A stretch of 6,989 bases of DNA from an uncultured Zetaproteobacteria bacterium (GTDB lineage Bacteria; Pseudomonadota; Zetaproteobacteria; Mariprofundales; Mariprofundaceae). The DNA lies in assembly GCA_947311795.1 (NCBI GenBank), contig CAMZLX010000039.1, positions 1-6,989 of the forward strand, written 5' to 3'. The number at the start of each line of letters is the position of its first letter. Position 1 is the stretch's first letter. The translations under genes were made by a program, and so were the position numbers. Below are positions 5,993 through 6,989 of the stretch, piece after piece. The notes beneath the pieces were generated by a model, which did no database searches, had not been told where the DNA came from, and worked only from the letters and a program-made list of their open reading frames with translations.

Positions 5993-6574
5993 ATGACTGA
6001 GTTTGGCATTATTCTTATTTCAGCAGTGTTAGTGAACAATTATGTACTCACTAAATTCCTTGGTATTTGTCCGTTTTTGGGTGTATCGGGTAAACTTGAG
6101 ACTGCGATAGGTATGTCTTTCGCCGTGATGTTTGTAATGACCTTGGCATCCACAGCCTCATGGATTATTCAGCAGCTCATTCTGATTCCTTTTGATATCA
6201 TGTATTTGCAGACGGTATTTTTTATTTTGATTATTGCAGCACTTGTACAATTTGTAGAAATGGTCATGCATAAAACAAGCCCTGTGTTGTATCAAGGGTT
6301 GGGTATTTTCTTACCATTGATTACTACCAATTGTGCCGTGCTTGGTGTGGCGATTCTAAATGTTCAACAAGACTATTCATTTTTTGCATCGGTTTTGTAT
6401 GGTTTTGGTGCGGCAGTTGGTTTTGGTTTGGTTTTGGTTTTGTTTTCAGGTTTGCGTGAACGCTTGGAAGCCGCCCCTATTCCTGAAGTGTTCAAAGGTT
6501 CTCCCATTACATTGATAACAGCAGGTATGATGGCGCTCGCATTTATGGGGTTTGCTGGTTTGGTTAAGGTTTAA
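5993..6574 (+). CDS. rnfA: Rnf electron transport complex subunit A (RnfA/RsxA)
   Basis: RnfA is an integral inner-membrane subunit of the Rnf complex, which couples ferredoxin:NAD electron transfer to ion translocation. In E. coli the homologue RsxA helps reduce SoxR. The product is 193 residues, identical in length to E. coli RsxA, and aligns closely throughout: VLVNNYVLTKFLGICPFLGVS near 12-32, KLETAIGMSFA, FVMTLAS, FVEMVMHKTSPVLYQGLGIF, LPLITTNCAVLGVAILN at 108-124, and ITAGMMALAFMGFAGLVKV at the end. About six hydrophobic membrane segments are visible. Cys26 and Cys114 correspond to the cysteines that, with the paired ones in RnfE, hold an intramembrane iron-sulfur cluster in this family. 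ATG 5993 comes 3 nt after the preceding stop. Only a weak AAG (5988-5990) could act as a ribosome site, so translation probably depends on coupling with the DUF481 gene. rnfB follows after 2 nt. Confidence 0.97.
   Translation: MTEFGIILISAVLVNNYVLTKFLGICPFLGVSGKLETAIGMSFAVMFVMTLASTASWIIQQLILIPFDIMYLQTVFFILIIAALVQFVEMVMHKTSPVLYQGLGIFLPLITTNCAVLGVAILNVQQDYSFFASVLYGFGAAVGFGLVLVLFSGLRERLEAAPIPEVFKGSPITLITAGMMALAFMGFAGLVKV
6566..6569 (+). promoter_or_regulatory. Shine-Dalgarno site supporting a TTG start for rnfB
   Basis: AAGG at 6566-6569 lies 7 nt before TTG 6577. The first in-frame ATG comes 15 codons later, inside the N-terminal membrane helix, so this site decides for TTG as the rnfB start. 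The site is within the last codons of rnfA. Confidence 0.55.
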
Positions 6575-6576
6575 TA

Positions 6577-6989
6577 TTGGAGCTTTTATACCCCGTTCTC
6601 ATTTTTGCTGCGCTCGCCCTAATGATAGGTGCAGGTTTGGCTTTTGCATCGCGTTACTTTTATGTAGAAGGCGACCCATTGGCAGATAAAGTGGATGCCT
6701 TGTTACCGCAAACCCAATGTGGGCAATGTGGTTACCCAGGATGCCGCCCTTATGCTGATGCCGTGGCGGGTGGTGATGTGGCAGTGAACCATTGCGTGCC
6801 AGGTGGTGAACGTACCATGTTAGCTATTGCTGATATTATGGGCGTGGAACCCAAAGCTATTGAAGAAGAAGAAACAGCACCTGTGGTTGCTTATATACGC
6901 GAAGATGAATGCATTGGTTGTACACTTTGTATTAAAGCATGCCCTGTGGATTGTATTATTGGCGCACCCAAACAATACCACACCATCAT
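6577..6989 (+). CDS. rnfB: Rnf electron transport complex subunit B (RnfB/RsxB), 3' truncated
   Basis: RnfB is the iron-sulfur subunit that takes electrons from ferredoxin at the cytoplasmic face of the Rnf complex. The frame is open to the window edge, giving 137 residues. It begins with one membrane helix (residues about 5-25), then DPLADKVDALLPQTQCGQCGYPGCRPYADA, the 4Fe-4S domain with Cys48, Cys51, Cys56 and Cys73 (CVPGGE). An acidic linker (EEEE at 96-99) leads to the first ferredoxin-type motif, CIGCTLCIKACPVD, with Cys112, 115, 118 and 122. The second ferredoxin motif must lie beyond the window. Start choice: TTG 6577, 2 nt after the rnfA stop with AAGG 7 nt upstream, gives the same N-terminal layout as E. 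coli RsxB. An oddity is Cys126 in ACPVDCIIGA, where E. coli has Ala. Order and spacing show an rnfAB operon. Confidence 0.95.
   Translation, partial: MELLYPVLIFAALALMIGAGLAFASRYFYVEGDPLADKVDALLPQTQCGQCGYPGCRPYADAVAGGDVAVNHCVPGGERTMLAIADIMGVEPKAIEEEETAPVVAYIREDECIGCTLCIKACPVDCIIGAPKQYHTI

Overview
The window is a compact chromosomal region of a Gram-negative bacterium, almost certainly a proteobacterium, with GC content in the mid-40s percent by eye. The support is a 319-residue AccA that matches the E. coli length, a very conserved 193-residue RnfA followed by RnfB in the proteobacterial rnfAB order, a lipoprotein-type ApbE, and an outer-membrane beta-barrel protein ending in phenylalanine. 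I cannot fix the class. A gamma- or zetaproteobacterium would fit, but nothing in the sequence is diagnostic.

Layout. (1) Positions 1-2161 are a tight plus-strand run: the 3' end of an unidentified gene (possibly dnaE), accA (acetyl-CoA carboxylase carboxyltransferase alpha subunit) and apbE (FAD:protein FMN transferase). The first junction is 4 nt and the second is a 4-nt ATGA overlap. (2) Positions 2162-2251 are a 90-nt spacer with a CRP-like inverted repeat and an 18-bp near-palindrome. They precede a gene for a protein with two tandem cyclic-nucleotide-binding-like domains and no DNA-binding domain. (3) uvrB lies on the minus strand and converges on that gene. The two stop codons overlap in a shared TTAA. 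(4) A divergent spacer of about 97 nt leads into a second plus-strand run: a DUF481-type outer-membrane protein, rnfA, and rnfB cut off by the window end. The junctions there are 3 nt and 2 nt.

How the genes relate. AccA is fatty-acid housekeeping and UvrB is nucleotide excision repair; neither has an evident link to its neighbours. The one functional thread is Rnf. RnfA and RnfB are the start of a membrane electron-transport complex whose RnfG and RnfD subunits carry covalent FMN attached by ApbE, and apbE is encoded about 4 kb upstream in a separate transcription unit. The DUF481 barrel is close enough to rnfA to be co-transcribed and probably translationally coupled, which is an unusual partnership. 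The tandem cNMP-like protein is the least understood gene: both of its phosphate-binding cassettes lack the usual arginine, so a ligand other than cAMP or cGMP, or a purely structural role, is possible.

No RNA genes, mobile elements, CRISPR arrays or convincing intrinsic terminators were seen. No gene-free stretch exceeds 100 nt. I see no clear new multi-gene system here. The best leads are the degenerate tandem cNMP protein with its palindromic upstream region and the barrel gene fused into the rnf operon.
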